Of a stretch of 64,000 nt of DNA, positions 36,167 to 44,910 are shown piece after piece. The position numbers and the translations under genes are program-made. Source of the DNA: DASQYE01 sp036389675 (GTDB lineage: Bacteria; Acidobacteriota; Blastocatellia; Pyrinomonadales; Pyrinomonadaceae); the NCBI GenBank assembly GCA_036389675.1, contig DASVWI010000029.1:3392-67391 (forward strand), in the 5' to 3' direction. The notes beneath the pieces were generated by a model. It saw nothing but the letters and a program-made list of their open reading frames with translations, had not been told where the DNA came from and did no database searches. Numbering within the stretch: the stretch's first letter is position 1; every line of letters begins with the position of its first letter.

Positions 36167-37459
36167 ATGAGTACGAAACCCGCGCCGTCAACTGTTGGGA
36201 AGGGTTCGCCGGAGCTTGATCTTTCGCCGGAGGAGCTGCGCGCTATCATTGAAGAGGCGCTCTTAAGCGTCGGCCCGGAGGCGCGCGTGCTGGCTATCAT
36301 CCCGGACAAGACGCGCGACGACAACACAGACCTGCTCTTTCCCTTCGCCGCCGAGATACTGGCCGCGCGCCCGGTCGCGCAGTTCGACGCCCTCGTCGCG
36401 CAGGGCACGCACATGCCCATGACCGAGGACGAGAAAAGGGCGAAGATAGGTTTGCAGGATGGGGGCGAAGCCCCCGGCCTCGGGCACATCTACGACCACC
36501 AGTGGAATCGCCCCGAAGAGCTTGTCAACATAGGCGAGCTGAGCGCCGAGCGCGTCAGGGAGTTGACGGGCGGGCTCATCACAGAGGCCGTCCCTGTGAA
36601 TCTCAACCGCCTGCTCGGCCCCGGCATATATGATACGGTGCTGATCTTCGGCGCGACCGTGCCACACGAGGTGGCGGGTTTTGCCGGCGGCGCGAAATAC
36701 TTTTTCCCCGGCGTCGCCGGGCCGGACCTGACGCACGCGACACACTGGCTGGGCGCGCTCGCCTCCATCGAAAACGTGATAGGCCGCGTCGAGACGCCGA
36801 CGCGCCATATGATCGAAGCCGCCGCGGATTTCGTTCCGGCGCGCGTCATCTCGCTCAACACGGTCGTCACGCGCGACGACGATAATCGCCTGCGTACGCA
36901 TGCCCTGTTCGCCGGAGATATCCGCGAAGCTTTCCGCCGCGCCGCCGAAGTCAGCCGGCAGGTTCACATCAAGTACACCGGTCGCAAATACAAGAGGGTC
37001 GTCGCGCTTCTGGACGAGCACTACGACGAGCTGTGGGTGGGAGGCAAGGCCAGCTACAAGCTCGGCGGAATCATAGAGGAAGGCGGCGAGCTGATTATCT
37101 ACGCCCCGCACCTGAGGGCCATCTCGGAAACGCACGGGCTGTTGATTGAAAAGTACGGCTATGCGCCGCTCGACAAGGTGCGCGAAATGGTGGCGCTCTC
37201 AACCGAGTTGCAGGCCAACCTCGCCGTCGCCGCGCACCTCGCCCACGTCTCCTATGCAGGCCAACGCGACGAGACGGGTCGCGTCGTCCCGCGCTACCGC
37301 ATCATTATGGCGTCGGCGCTTGACGAGGCCATGTGCCGTCGCGTCAATCTGGGCTTCCTTGACCATCGCCAGTTTCGTCGTGAGGATTACGAAGCTGACC
37401 CGGACACACTGATCGTCGAACGCGCGGGGCGAGACCTCTATCTGGTCGAGCCACACTAA
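36167..37459 (+). CDS. LarA-like nickel-pincer-dependent racemase/epimerase family protein
   Basis: A 430-residue protein of the lactate racemase (LarA, DUF2088) superfamily, whose characterised members use the nickel pincer nucleotide cofactor to racemise or epimerise 2-hydroxy acids. Visible hallmarks are IPDKTRDDNTD near residues 45-55, the catalytic-type His in AQGTHMPMTEDE (His82), and TVPHEVAGFAGGAKYFFPGV with a second His (His167) and the Lys expected to hold the cofactor (Lys177). Its place between kdgK-like and tal-pgi genes in a uronate operon suggests a sugar-acid epimerase rather than lactate racemase. Cofactor genes larB, larC and larE are not in the window. Substrate is unknown. 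Confidence 0.83.
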   Translation: MSTKPAPSTVGKGSPELDLSPEELRAIIEEALLSVGPEARVLAIIPDKTRDDNTDLLFPFAAEILAARPVAQFDALVAQGTHMPMTEDEKRAKIGLQDGGEAPGLGHIYDHQWNRPEELVNIGELSAERVRELTGGLITEAVPVNLNRLLGPGIYDTVLIFGATVPHEVAGFAGGAKYFFPGVAGPDLTHATHWLGALASIENVIGRVETPTRHMIEAAADFVPARVISLNTVVTRDDDNRLRTHALFAGDIREAFRRAAEVSRQVHIKYTGRKYKRVVALLDEHYDELWVGGKASYKLGGIIEEGGELIIYAPHLRAISETHGLLIEKYGYAPLDKVREMVALSTELQANLAVAAHLAHVSYAGQRDETGRVVPRYRIIMASALDEAMCRRVNLGFLDHRQFRREDYEADPDTLIVERAGRDLYLVEPH

Positions 37460-37543
37460 TAAGGAAAAAGCCAAAGTCAGGGTTCAACTCGAATTTTTAA
37501 ATTGCTTTTATCCTTCCCCCAAGAAATTCATTGAGGAGCAGAC

Positions 37544-40414
37544 ATGATGAGTAATCCACTCGTTGAAATTATGAAACTGGGCCAGTCCATCTGGTACGAC
37601 AATATACGGCGCGCCATGCTCACCAGTGGTGATCTCACCAAAAAGATAGAGGAAGACGACCTGCGCGGCGTCACCTCCAACCCGACCATCTTCGAGAAGG
37701 CCATCACGGGCTCGACGGATTACGACACGCAGATGCAATCGCTCGTCAGCGCCGGTCGAAGCGTCGCCGAGATTTACGAAGAGCTGGTCATCGAAGACAT
37801 AGGGGCCGCCGCAGACATTCTCAAGCCCGTTTACGATAAGACGGACGGCGTGGACGGCTACATCTCTCTCGAAGTAAATCCGCGCCTGGCCTACGACACA
37901 CGAGGGACGATTGAGGAGGCCGACCGGCTCTTTCAACGCCTCGGTCGCAAAAATGTGATGATCAAGATTCCCGCCGCGCAGGAGGGCTTGCCGGCCATCG
38001 AAGAGTCGATCTATCGAGGCATTAACATCAACGTCACGATGATCTTCTCGATTGAGAATTATGAGCAGGTCGCGGAAGCTTTCATCCGTGGCCTTGAGAG
38101 GCGCGCCGCCGAAGGCAAGCCTGTCGATCATATCGCGTCCGTGGCGAGCTTCTTCGTCTCGCGCGTGGACACGATGATCGACAGCGACCTCGAATACCGC
38201 GCCCGCCACGCCGCCACGCCGGAAGAGAAGGCACGACTCGAAGCCCTGCTCGGGCGTGCCGCGATTGCCAATGCGAAGCTCGCCTATCAAAAGTTCAAAG
38301 ATATCTTCCACGGCGAACGCTTCCGTGAGCTGAAGGCACGGGGCGCGCAGGTGCAGCGTTGCCTCTGGGCTTCTACGGGAACGAAGAACCCCAACTACTC
38401 GCACACGCTCTATGTGGACAACCTGATCGGCCCTGAGACCGTCAACACCGTGCCGCCCGCGACCTACACGGCGATTCGCAATCAGGGGAGAGTTGCCCTC
38501 ACACTCGAAGAGGGACTTGATGAGTGTCACGCTCTGATCAGTGAGCTGGGCCAACAGGGGATAGACCTCAAGGCCGTGACGGAGAAGCTGCAAAAAGATG
38601 GGCTCGCGGCCTTCGTCGCTTCCTTCGACACTCTCGAACAGTCCATCGAGTCGAAGCGTGATGCGCTGCGCTCAGGCATACACGAGCGCCTGAGTGCCTC
38701 GACCGGCAAGTATGCCGAAGCCATCAGCGCCGCTCTCAAGGAAGCCGATAAGGGCGATGTCGTGCGCCGCATCTGGCGCAAAGACGCTGCGCTGTGGAAA
38801 GAGGACGAGAGCCACCAGAAGATCATCAAAAACTCGCTCGGGTGGCTGGTCGTGGCCGACGAGATGATCGGCGTCGAAGACGACCTGATCACGTTCGCAG
38901 ACCGCATCCGCGGCCCCCGCTCCTTCAAGCATGTGATGCTGTGCGGGATGGGCGGCTCGTCTCTGTGCCCGGAGGTGCTGCGTCAAACCTTCGGCCACAG
39001 GGAAGGCTACCCGGAGCTGCTTGTGCTGGATTCGACAGACCCGGATGTCCTCGCTGCGTTCGCCTCAAGGATAAACGTCGCCGAGTGCCTCTTCGTCATC
39101 GCGTCCAAGTCAGGGACGACGACCGAGCCGCTGGCTTTCTACAAATACTGGTACGATCAGGTAGGCAAGCTCAAAGAGAACGCCGGCGAGAATTTCATCG
39201 CCATCACAGACCCCGGCACGCTGATGGAGAAGATGGCGACCGATGATAAGTTCAAGCGAATCTTTCTCAACCCGCCGGACATCGGCGGAAGATATTCGGC
39301 TCTATCCAATTTCGGAATCGTCCCGGCGGCGCTCGCCGGCGTAAACATTCGCGAGCTGCTCGACAGGGCCGAGCGAATCATACACGCCTGCGCTTCGGTC
39401 GTGCCCGCAACGGATAATCCCGGCGCACGCCTCGGCGCGATCATGGGAGAGTGTGCGAAGGCCGGGCGAGACAAGCTGACGATCATCGCTGATCCGAAGG
39501 TGGCAGCGCTCTCGCTCTGGATAGAGCAGTTGGTGGCGGAGAGTACGGGCAAGGAAGGCAAGGGCATTCTTCCCGTCGCGGGCGAGCCCCTCGGCCCACC
39601 GTCCGTGTACGGAGATGATTGCCTGTTCGTCTCGATAGCCTTAGAGAAGATAGATAGCGACCGGGAAGTGAAATTAAAGGCGCTCGAAGCCGAAGGGCAT
39701 CCGGTCATCTACCGAACGCTGACAGACCTCTATGATCTGGGCGAAGAGTTCTTCCTGTGGGAGATAGCGACGGCGTTCGCCGGGTGGCGCTTGGGCATCA
39801 ATCCGTTCGACCAACCGAACGTGCAGGAGTCTAAGGACGCGACCAAAGAGCTGCTCGATCAGTTTACAGCCGAAGGCAGGTTGAGAGAGCAGACCGTGCT
39901 CGGCACAGACGGCACATTGACCGTTCTGGTCGATGGCGACAAGGGCACACCATCGCAGACGGCAGCGGTCGGCGACCTGCTCAAAGAGCACCTCTCGAAG
40001 GTCGGGCCGGGCGACTACATAGCCCTGCTCAACTACATCGAAGAGACGCCCGAGATCGAGGCGACGATTCAGGCGATTCGCACGCACCTGCGCGACGCGA
40101 CCCACGCGGCGACGACCACCGGATACGGCCCTCGTTTCCTTCATTCGACCGGACAGCTTCACAAGGGCGGGCCGGACACGGGCGTCTTTATACAGGTGAC
40201 GGCGCAGGATAAGGTTGATCTGCCGATACCGGGCCAGACCTACACCTTCAGCACTCTGAAGCAGGCGCAGGCGCTCGGCGATTTTCATTCTCTCTCGTCG
40301 CGCGGGCGTCGTGCGATACGCGTCGAGCTGGGCGCGGATACGCTCGCCGGTCTCAAGCGGCTACACGACCTCATCGTCGAGGCCGTGCCCCGCTCCGGCG
40401 TCGCAGGCGCGTAA
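37544..40414 (+). CDS. Bifunctional transaldolase / glucose-6-phosphate isomerase
   Basis: A 956-residue fusion of two central-carbon enzymes. Residues about 1-370 are transaldolase: IWYDNIRRAMLTSGDL, LRGVTSNPTIFEKAI, the Schiff-base Lys in NVMIKIPAAQEGL near residue 145, NVTMIFSIENYEQV and SVASFFVSRVDT. Residues about 390-956 are phosphoglucose isomerase: CGMGGSSLCPEVLRQ, FVIASKSGTTTEPLAFYKYW, and a long C-terminal part with GRYSALSNFGIVPAAL and YGPRFLHSTGQLHKGG. The fusion is known in several phyla, including Acidobacteriota and Cyanobacteria. GAGGAG precedes the ATG pair at 37544/37547. It ends the long uronate gene run, where it would channel glyceraldehyde 3-phosphate and sugar phosphates. 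Cytoplasmic. Confidence 0.95.
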   Translation: MMSNPLVEIMKLGQSIWYDNIRRAMLTSGDLTKKIEEDDLRGVTSNPTIFEKAITGSTDYDTQMQSLVSAGRSVAEIYEELVIEDIGAAADILKPVYDKTDGVDGYISLEVNPRLAYDTRGTIEEADRLFQRLGRKNVMIKIPAAQEGLPAIEESIYRGININVTMIFSIENYEQVAEAFIRGLERRAAEGKPVDHIASVASFFVSRVDTMIDSDLEYRARHAATPEEKARLEALLGRAAIANAKLAYQKFKDIFHGERFRELKARGAQVQRCLWASTGTKNPNYSHTLYVDNLIGPETVNTVPPATYTAIRNQGRVALTLEEGLDECHALISELGQQGIDLKAVTEKLQKDGLAAFVASFDTLEQSIESKRDALRSGIHERLSASTGKYAEAISAALKEADKGDVVRRIWRKDAALWKEDESHQKIIKNSLGWLVVADEMIGVEDDLITFADRIRGPRSFKHVMLCGMGGSSLCPEVLRQTFGHREGYPELLVLDSTDPDVLAAFASRINVAECLFVIASKSGTTTEPLAFYKYWYDQVGKLKENAGENFIAITDPGTLMEKMATDDKFKRIFLNPPDIGGRYSALSNFGIVPAALAGVNIRELLDRAERIIHACASVVPATDNPGARLGAIMGECAKAGRDKLTIIADPKVAALSLWIEQLVAESTGKEGKGILPVAGEPLGPPSVYGDDCLFVSIALEKIDSDREVKLKALEAEGHPVIYRTLTDLYDLGEEFFLWEIATAFAGWRLGINPFDQPNVQESKDATKELLDQFTAEGRLREQTVLGTDGTLTVLVDGDKGTPSQTAAVGDLLKEHLSKVGPGDYIALLNYIEETPEIEATIQAIRTHLRDATHAATTTGYGPRFLHSTGQLHKGGPDTGVFIQVTAQDKVDLPIPGQTYTFSTLKQAQALGDFHSLSSRGRRAIRVELGADTLAGLKRLHDLIVEAVPRSGVAGA

Positions 40415-40433
40415 GAGTTTAAGGCGGAAGGCG

Positions 40434-40507
40434 GCAAGGATGAAGGATGAAGTAAAAGCTTTCAAGCACAAGCAGCATTGCTTTCATCCTTCATCCTTCA
40501 TCCTTGC
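40434..40507. repeat. Hairpin repeat family B (GGATGAA-type), copy 2
   Basis: GCAAGGATGAAGGATGAAG (40434-40452) pairs perfectly with its reverse complement at 40489-40507. It lies between the convergent tal-pgi and kinase genes; the right arm overlaps the last codons and the TGA stop of the kinase gene. The flanking GGCGGAAGGCGG matches copy 1 at 10239-10357. Confidence 0.8.
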
Positions 40508-42924
40508 TTTTGTAGACCGATGCTTCGCACTATGTCGGTGAAGCCGGGGGTTGATCGAAGGGTGTCGAAGACGGGGTCAACCTGAATGAAGGGTATCCAG
40601 TTGAAACGTTCGTCGCGTGCCTTTTCGAGCCATGCGACGGCCTGCTCCTTCTCGCCGAGCCCGGCGTAGATGACCGCCGTTTGATAGGGCGAGACATAAT
40701 GCTGGCCGGATAATTCCTCTAACCTCTTAATGACTTTCTGCGCCTCGGCTTTTTTCCCCGAGAGGGCGTAGGCGTGACCGAGCGCGGTCAGTGCGCTCAC
40801 GGAATTGTCGGACAGGGTGGCGGCCTTTTGAAATTCCGCGACGGCCTCGTCGAGCTTTCCCTGCTGTTCGAGGATTTGGCCCAGCTCGATGTGTACGCGC
40901 GCGGCGTTCTCGTCAAGCTCAAGTAGTTTCCGGCACTCTCTCAACGCTTCGTCATACTGGCGAGCGTAGTAGAGATGCCGCACGAGGTCTGCGTTGATCG
41001 GGAGCGAGAAGGGCTCCAGCTCGTGTGCCCTTCTGGCCTCCGCGACCGCCTCGTTGTGTCGCCCCGTCGCCGCCAGATAAGCGGAATACCATTGATGCGC
41101 GGTCGCGTAGTTCGGGTTAAGCTCGATGGCGCGCTTGAACTCCTTTTCGGCTTCGTCCCACTTCCAGTAGTAACGATAGCCTGCGAACCCCAGCGAGGCG
41201 TGGGCTTCGGAAAGCCCTTCGTCGAGTTGCAGCGCTTTGGCCGCCGCCTCCTGCGCCTTCGGATAGAAGCGGCCCGCCGGAGCAACGTTGTAGACATTGA
41301 GCAGCGCGTAGCAATCGGCCAGCCCGGTGTATGCGGGCGCGTAGTTCGCGTCCCTGCCGATGGCCTGATTGAAATACTCTATGCCCTTCTCAAGCCCTTC
41401 CGCCGTTCTTTTATTCCAGTAGTAACGCCCCTGAAGATAGAGCCTGTAAGCCTCCGAGTTAGTGGCGTAGCTCTTTTTCAACTGCTTCTCTTCAGCGCCG
41501 CTTAAGCGCAGCCGCAGCTTTTCCGAAACGTCGCGTGAAATCTCTTCGGGCAGCGCGATAATGTCCGAGAGCTTGCGGCTGTATTGCTCTCCCCAGATAT
41601 GACTGTCGTCCTGCGTGTCAATCAGCTCGACGCTGATCGCCAGCTCATCGCCGTGCTGCACGACTCTGCCGGAGAGCAGCGCACGCACGCCAAGGTCACG
41701 CCCGATCTTCTTCGAGTCCGCATCGCGCCGCTTATAGTTAAAGACCGTGTTGCGTGATTTCACTTTCAGATACGGCAACTGCGAAAGACTGTTGATGAGG
41801 CTCTCCGTGATTCCCTCGGACAGATACTCTGTGTTCGGATCGTTGCTCGCGTTGGTGAAGGGCAGAACCGCCAGCGAATCAATCGCGGCAGTCTTACTTC
41901 TGCGACCGAAATAGCCGTAAGCGATGAGCGCCAGTGCCACGCAGAGCAGGGCCGAGGCGGCCACTACGACCCTGCGGCCAGAGAGCATCGCTCGCAAGCC
42001 CGCGAACTTTCCGGGCACATGACGCGGCGCAACAATCGGGATGCTGCCCGTGATATGGCCGGACGCGCTGCCTTCCGTGTCAACCTCACGTAACAGCCCG
42101 CGCAGGTCGTCGCGCAGCTCTTCTATCTTCTGATAACGATCATCCGGCTCCTTGGCGAGAGCGCGGTCTAATATCCCCTGTAGGCGCGCGAGGATTTGAG
42201 GGTCTTCTGATCGTAGCTCGCTGATCGGCACGGGCGTGCCGTGCACTACCTCATAGCGCACATCGACAACCGACTTGCCCTGAAACGGCCAAGTCCCGGC
42301 CAGCATCTCGTAGAGCAGCACACCTGTGGAGAAGATGTCGGCGCGATGATCCACGTGCTGCCCCTGCGCCTGCTCCGGCGCGGCGTAAGTGGCAGTGCCG
42401 TAGGGCACGCCGACTTCCGTGATCTGCGGGTCTGTGGAGCCCGTATTCCCGCGCTCCATCAATTTCGCGAGCCCGAAGTCCAGGACTTTCGCCACGCCCG
42501 AGTCCGTGACCATCACGTTCCCGGCTTTGACGTCGCGGTGAATAATGCCGCGCGCGTGTGCTGCGGCCAGAGCATCCGCCGTCTGAATCGCAATCGAAAG
42601 CGCGCTCCGCAACTCAAGCGGTCGCCCATCGACAAGCTTTCGCACGTCGCGCCCCTCGATGTGCTGCATCGCTATGAAGTGGACGCCTTCGACTTTATAG
42701 AGGCCGAAGATCGTGCAGATGTTCGGGTGGTCTAAGGAGGAAGCGAGCTTCGCTTCACGCTCGAAGCGAGTCAGGTTTGAAACCTTGTCGGTCAATTCCG
42801 GCGGCAGCACTTTGATGACCACCGGACGGTCGAGCGAGGTGTCGAGGGCTTTATAGACAGTCCCCTGTCCGCCCTCTCCGAGCTTTTCAAGGACACGATA
42901 ATGGAGCAGCGTCCGTCCTATCAT
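40498..42924 (-). CDS. Membrane Ser/Thr protein kinase with FlgO-like and TPR domains
   Basis: An 808-residue Hanks-type kinase. Residues about 9-270 form the kinase: LGEGGQGTVYKAL, the Lys in VVIKV, HRDVKAGNVMV and DFGLAKL, so it should be active; Gln replaces the usual Met in the glycine loop. A single membrane helix (about 320-340, VVVAASALLCVALALIAYGYF) follows. Next is an extracytoplasmic domain starting LAVLPFTNASNDPNTEYLSEG, of the kind found in FlgO-like and adenylate-cyclase-linked proteins (about 355-480). Then come about seven TPR-like repeats to the end. The C-terminal QKQG and stop codon come from the overlapping repeat element. Convergent with tal-pgi. Signals and targets are unknown. 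Confidence 0.93.
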   Translation of the reverse strand: MIGRTLLHYRVLEKLGEGGQGTVYKALDTSLDRPVVIKVLPPELTDKVSNLTRFEREAKLASSLDHPNICTIFGLYKVEGVHFIAMQHIEGRDVRKLVDGRPLELRSALSIAIQTADALAAAHARGIIHRDVKAGNVMVTDSGVAKVLDFGLAKLMERGNTGSTDPQITEVGVPYGTATYAAPEQAQGQHVDHRADIFSTGVLLYEMLAGTWPFQGKSVVDVRYEVVHGTPVPISELRSEDPQILARLQGILDRALAKEPDDRYQKIEELRDDLRGLLREVDTEGSASGHITGSIPIVAPRHVPGKFAGLRAMLSGRRVVVAASALLCVALALIAYGYFGRRSKTAAIDSLAVLPFTNASNDPNTEYLSEGITESLINSLSQLPYLKVKSRNTVFNYKRRDADSKKIGRDLGVRALLSGRVVQHGDELAISVELIDTQDDSHIWGEQYSRKLSDIIALPEEISRDVSEKLRLRLSGAEEKQLKKSYATNSEAYRLYLQGRYYWNKRTAEGLEKGIEYFNQAIGRDANYAPAYTGLADCYALLNVYNVAPAGRFYPKAQEAAAKALQLDEGLSEAHASLGFAGYRYYWKWDEAEKEFKRAIELNPNYATAHQWYSAYLAATGRHNEAVAEARRAHELEPFSLPINADLVRHLYYARQYDEALRECRKLLELDENAARVHIELGQILEQQGKLDEAVAEFQKAATLSDNSVSALTALGHAYALSGKKAEAQKVIKRLEELSGQHYVSPYQTAVIYAGLGEKEQAVAWLEKARDERFNWIPFIQVDPVFDTLRSTPGFTDIVRSIGLQKQG

Positions 42925-43038
42925 GATGAAGGTCGATTAAGGCTCCGGTAGCCGCCTGAATATTGATCAAGACTGCCTGGATTAGCCTGTATCTTACACT
43001 AAAAAAGGCCAGCGATGGCTTTTAAAATAGCAATGTAA

Positions 43039-43438
43039 CTTTTCGAAGAGGCCGATCACAAAAGGCTACAGGACTTAGTCCGCGAGCTTAAACGCATCTA
43101 CAAAACAGAGCCGGGGCTACCAGAAATGGATGTCGAGCCGAGTAGGCTTTCAGTGGATTGACGCTACCCATGCGGCTGACAATATCTTCTCCTTCCCGCG
43201 TGTCGTGCCCGCTGCGGGTCGCCGGCTGATGTGCGTGTCCAACTTCTCGCCCGTGAGGGCTACAGGGTCGGCCTGCCTAAACCGGGCCAGTATCGCCAGC
43301 CTTAACACGGGCGCTTCGAGATTCGGCGGCAGCAATGTGGGCGTCTTCGATGCAGTTGCGGCTGAAGCACTTCCCTGACAGGACCAACCCTGCTCGATCA
43401 TGCTAGACCTTCCGCCACTCTCTACTTTGTAGTTGGAA
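43039..43438 (+). pseudogene. glgB: Decayed C-terminal fragment of glgB (1,4-alpha-glucan branching enzyme)
   Basis: Three reading frames joined in order give the C-terminal all-beta domain of a branching enzyme. LQDLVRELKRIYKTEPGLPE (frame from 43039) is followed by GFQWIDATHAADNIFSF (next frame), GYRVGLPKPGQYRQP, then SLNTGASRFGGSNVG and, past a TGA where Trp is expected in family members, LDLPPLSTL and a TAG. At least three frameshifts and two in-frame stops are present, so it cannot be translated. Nothing of the catalytic barrel remains; the kinase gene start lies 115 bp before it. It fills much of the 844-bp gap 42925-43768, whose remaining bases show only the inverted repeat before the LacI gene. 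Confidence 0.82.
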
Positions 43439-43727
43439 GCGCCGCACGAATAGCTACGGAATCTGCCGGAAGAGAGATTTCGGGGAAATCTTTCAGCGAG
43501 CCTGAATCGTTTTTCTGTAATCACGGAAGCTCCCCGCGCCGCCCGCCAATCCTGTTAATCTCAACAAAATAATAAGGATGACTAGGCCGGGGGTTATAGT
43601 GTCAAGGCAAATTACCCTTCCGGTTTGACCTGTGAGGCAAGAGCGTCGGGGTGTGGCCGGTATTTTCTTGTAAAGTTTTCCGGGGTGGTGTAAATTGTGA
43701 TTGATAGTTGGCGGAGCGATAATAGTA

Positions 43728-43748
43728 ACCGGACTTTGAGCGTCCGGT
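43728..43748. promoter_or_regulatory. Inverted repeat upstream of the LacI gene, possible operator
   Basis: ACCGGAC and GTCCGGT form a perfect 7-bp inverted repeat with a 7-base spacer, ending 20 bases before the TTG start of the LacI-family gene. The position suits autoregulation; the spacing and lack of a central CG differ from typical LacI operators, so this is tentative. Confidence 0.4.
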
Positions 43749-43768
43749 AAGACCGGGAGCTGATTGAG

Positions 43769-44818
43769 TTGAGCGAAAAAGCGCGGCGGGCGCGAAAAAC
43801 CAGAATCCATGAAGTCGCCAGCGAGGGGGGCGTCAGCATAGCGACTGTCTCGCGTGTGATGAATGGCAGCGACAGCGTGACCCCGGAGCTGCGCGAGCGT
43901 GTGATTAAGGCCGCGCGAAAACTGAACTACAACGTAGAGGCGAAGAACAAGGCGAGAATCATCGCTTTCATCCTCGGCAATCGTGCTGTCTTCAATCCCT
44001 TTCATGCTTCGGTGTTGCTCGGCGCGGAGGCTTACTGTGCCGCACACGAATACGGTCTTCTCTTCTTACCCCTACAATATCCGGCCAACATCTCATGGCA
44101 GAGCCTCAACCTCCCGCAGGTCTTACAGCGCCGAGATATCATCGGCGCGGTGATCGTGGCCGGTACAAACTCGCAAAATCTTCTAGAGCTGTTGAGTCAC
44201 AAAGGATTTCCTTTCGTCGTTCTGGGCAATAACGTCGTGGGAGAGTGGAATAAGGAGTCATACAGCAGCGTTTACTTTGACGATATAGAGGGAGCCTGCG
44301 ACGTGACACGCTATATGCAGTCTCTGGGGCATCGTCGGATTTGGTTTGTCGGCAACTGCCGCATGCCCTGGTTTGCGCGTCGCTATGAGGGGTACAGCCG
44401 CGCCATGGACGAGGCCGGGCTACCCAAGCTCCTGCATGATATGGATTCGGACAACGCCGAGGAGATTGGTTATCTGGCCGCGAAGTCAATCTTGAGGAAC
44501 GGCGAGGCGGTGACGGCGATTTTCGCCGGTGAAGATGCCACGGCGCGCGGAGCCTACAAGGCGATACAGGAAGCTAACCTGCGTATTCCCGCCGACATCA
44601 GCGTGGCAGGCTTCGACGATACTCCCGAAGCGGCGGCGCTCAATCCTCCCCTGACATCCGTGCGCGTCTTTACGGAACAGGCGGGCAAGCAGATGGCCGA
44701 GCTCGTGTTGAAAAAGATCAACCAGCCGGAGCACGAGCCCGAAGTGATTACCATCCCCACCCAGCTGGTCAAGCGTGAATCCTGCCGCTTAATCGTCCAG
44801 CCCGAAGCCGTATCTTAG
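43769..44818 (+). CDS. LacI family transcriptional regulator
   Basis: A 349-residue LacI/GalR-type regulator. The N-terminal helix-turn-helix (about residues 12-35) reads IHEVASEGGVSIATVSRVMN, followed by a hinge helix in ELRERVIKAARKLNYNVEA. The periplasmic-binding-protein-like domain (about 65-340) has FHASVLLGAEAYCAAHEYGL, SYSSVYFDDIEGACDVTRYM, GHRRIWFVGN, ISVAGFDDTPEAAALNPPLT and a C-terminal VTIPTQLVKRESC-type end here as ITIPTQLVKRESCRL. It starts at a TTG with CGGGAGC upstream. No obvious target adjoins it: the gene before is a glgB remnant, the operon after is on the other strand beyond a terminator. A carbohydrate ligand is likely from family. Confidence 0.92.
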   Translation: MSEKARRARKTRIHEVASEGGVSIATVSRVMNGSDSVTPELRERVIKAARKLNYNVEAKNKARIIAFILGNRAVFNPFHASVLLGAEAYCAAHEYGLLFLPLQYPANISWQSLNLPQVLQRRDIIGAVIVAGTNSQNLLELLSHKGFPFVVLGNNVVGEWNKESYSSVYFDDIEGACDVTRYMQSLGHRRIWFVGNCRMPWFARRYEGYSRAMDEAGLPKLLHDMDSDNAEEIGYLAAKSILRNGEAVTAIFAGEDATARGAYKAIQEANLRIPADISVAGFDDTPEAAALNPPLTSVRVFTEQAGKQMAELVLKKINQPEHEPEVITIPTQLVKRESCRLIVQPEAVS

Positions 44819-44831
44819 AAGACATAGAAGA

Positions 44832-44879
44832 AGAGACGGGCCGAAGATGCTATCAGACATCTTCGGCCCGTCTCTTTTT
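44832..44879 (+). terminator. Strong intrinsic terminator after the LacI gene
   Basis: A perfect 18-bp stem (44832-44849 with 44858-44875), 8-base loop and a run of five T on the plus strand. Only 11 bases separate it from the LacI stop. Because it also lies 31 bp beyond the stop of the converging 3098-residue gene, it may serve both directions, though the minus side lacks a long T run. Confidence 0.85.
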
Positions 44880-44910
44880 GTGGCGTCCGGTGCAGGGCAG
44901 TGAAGTGCCC

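Noticed and set aside
43130..43378. 82-codon plus-strand frame as a standalone small gene
   Set aside because: It is one of three frames of the decayed glgB fragment, with the similarity continuing in other frames on both sides.
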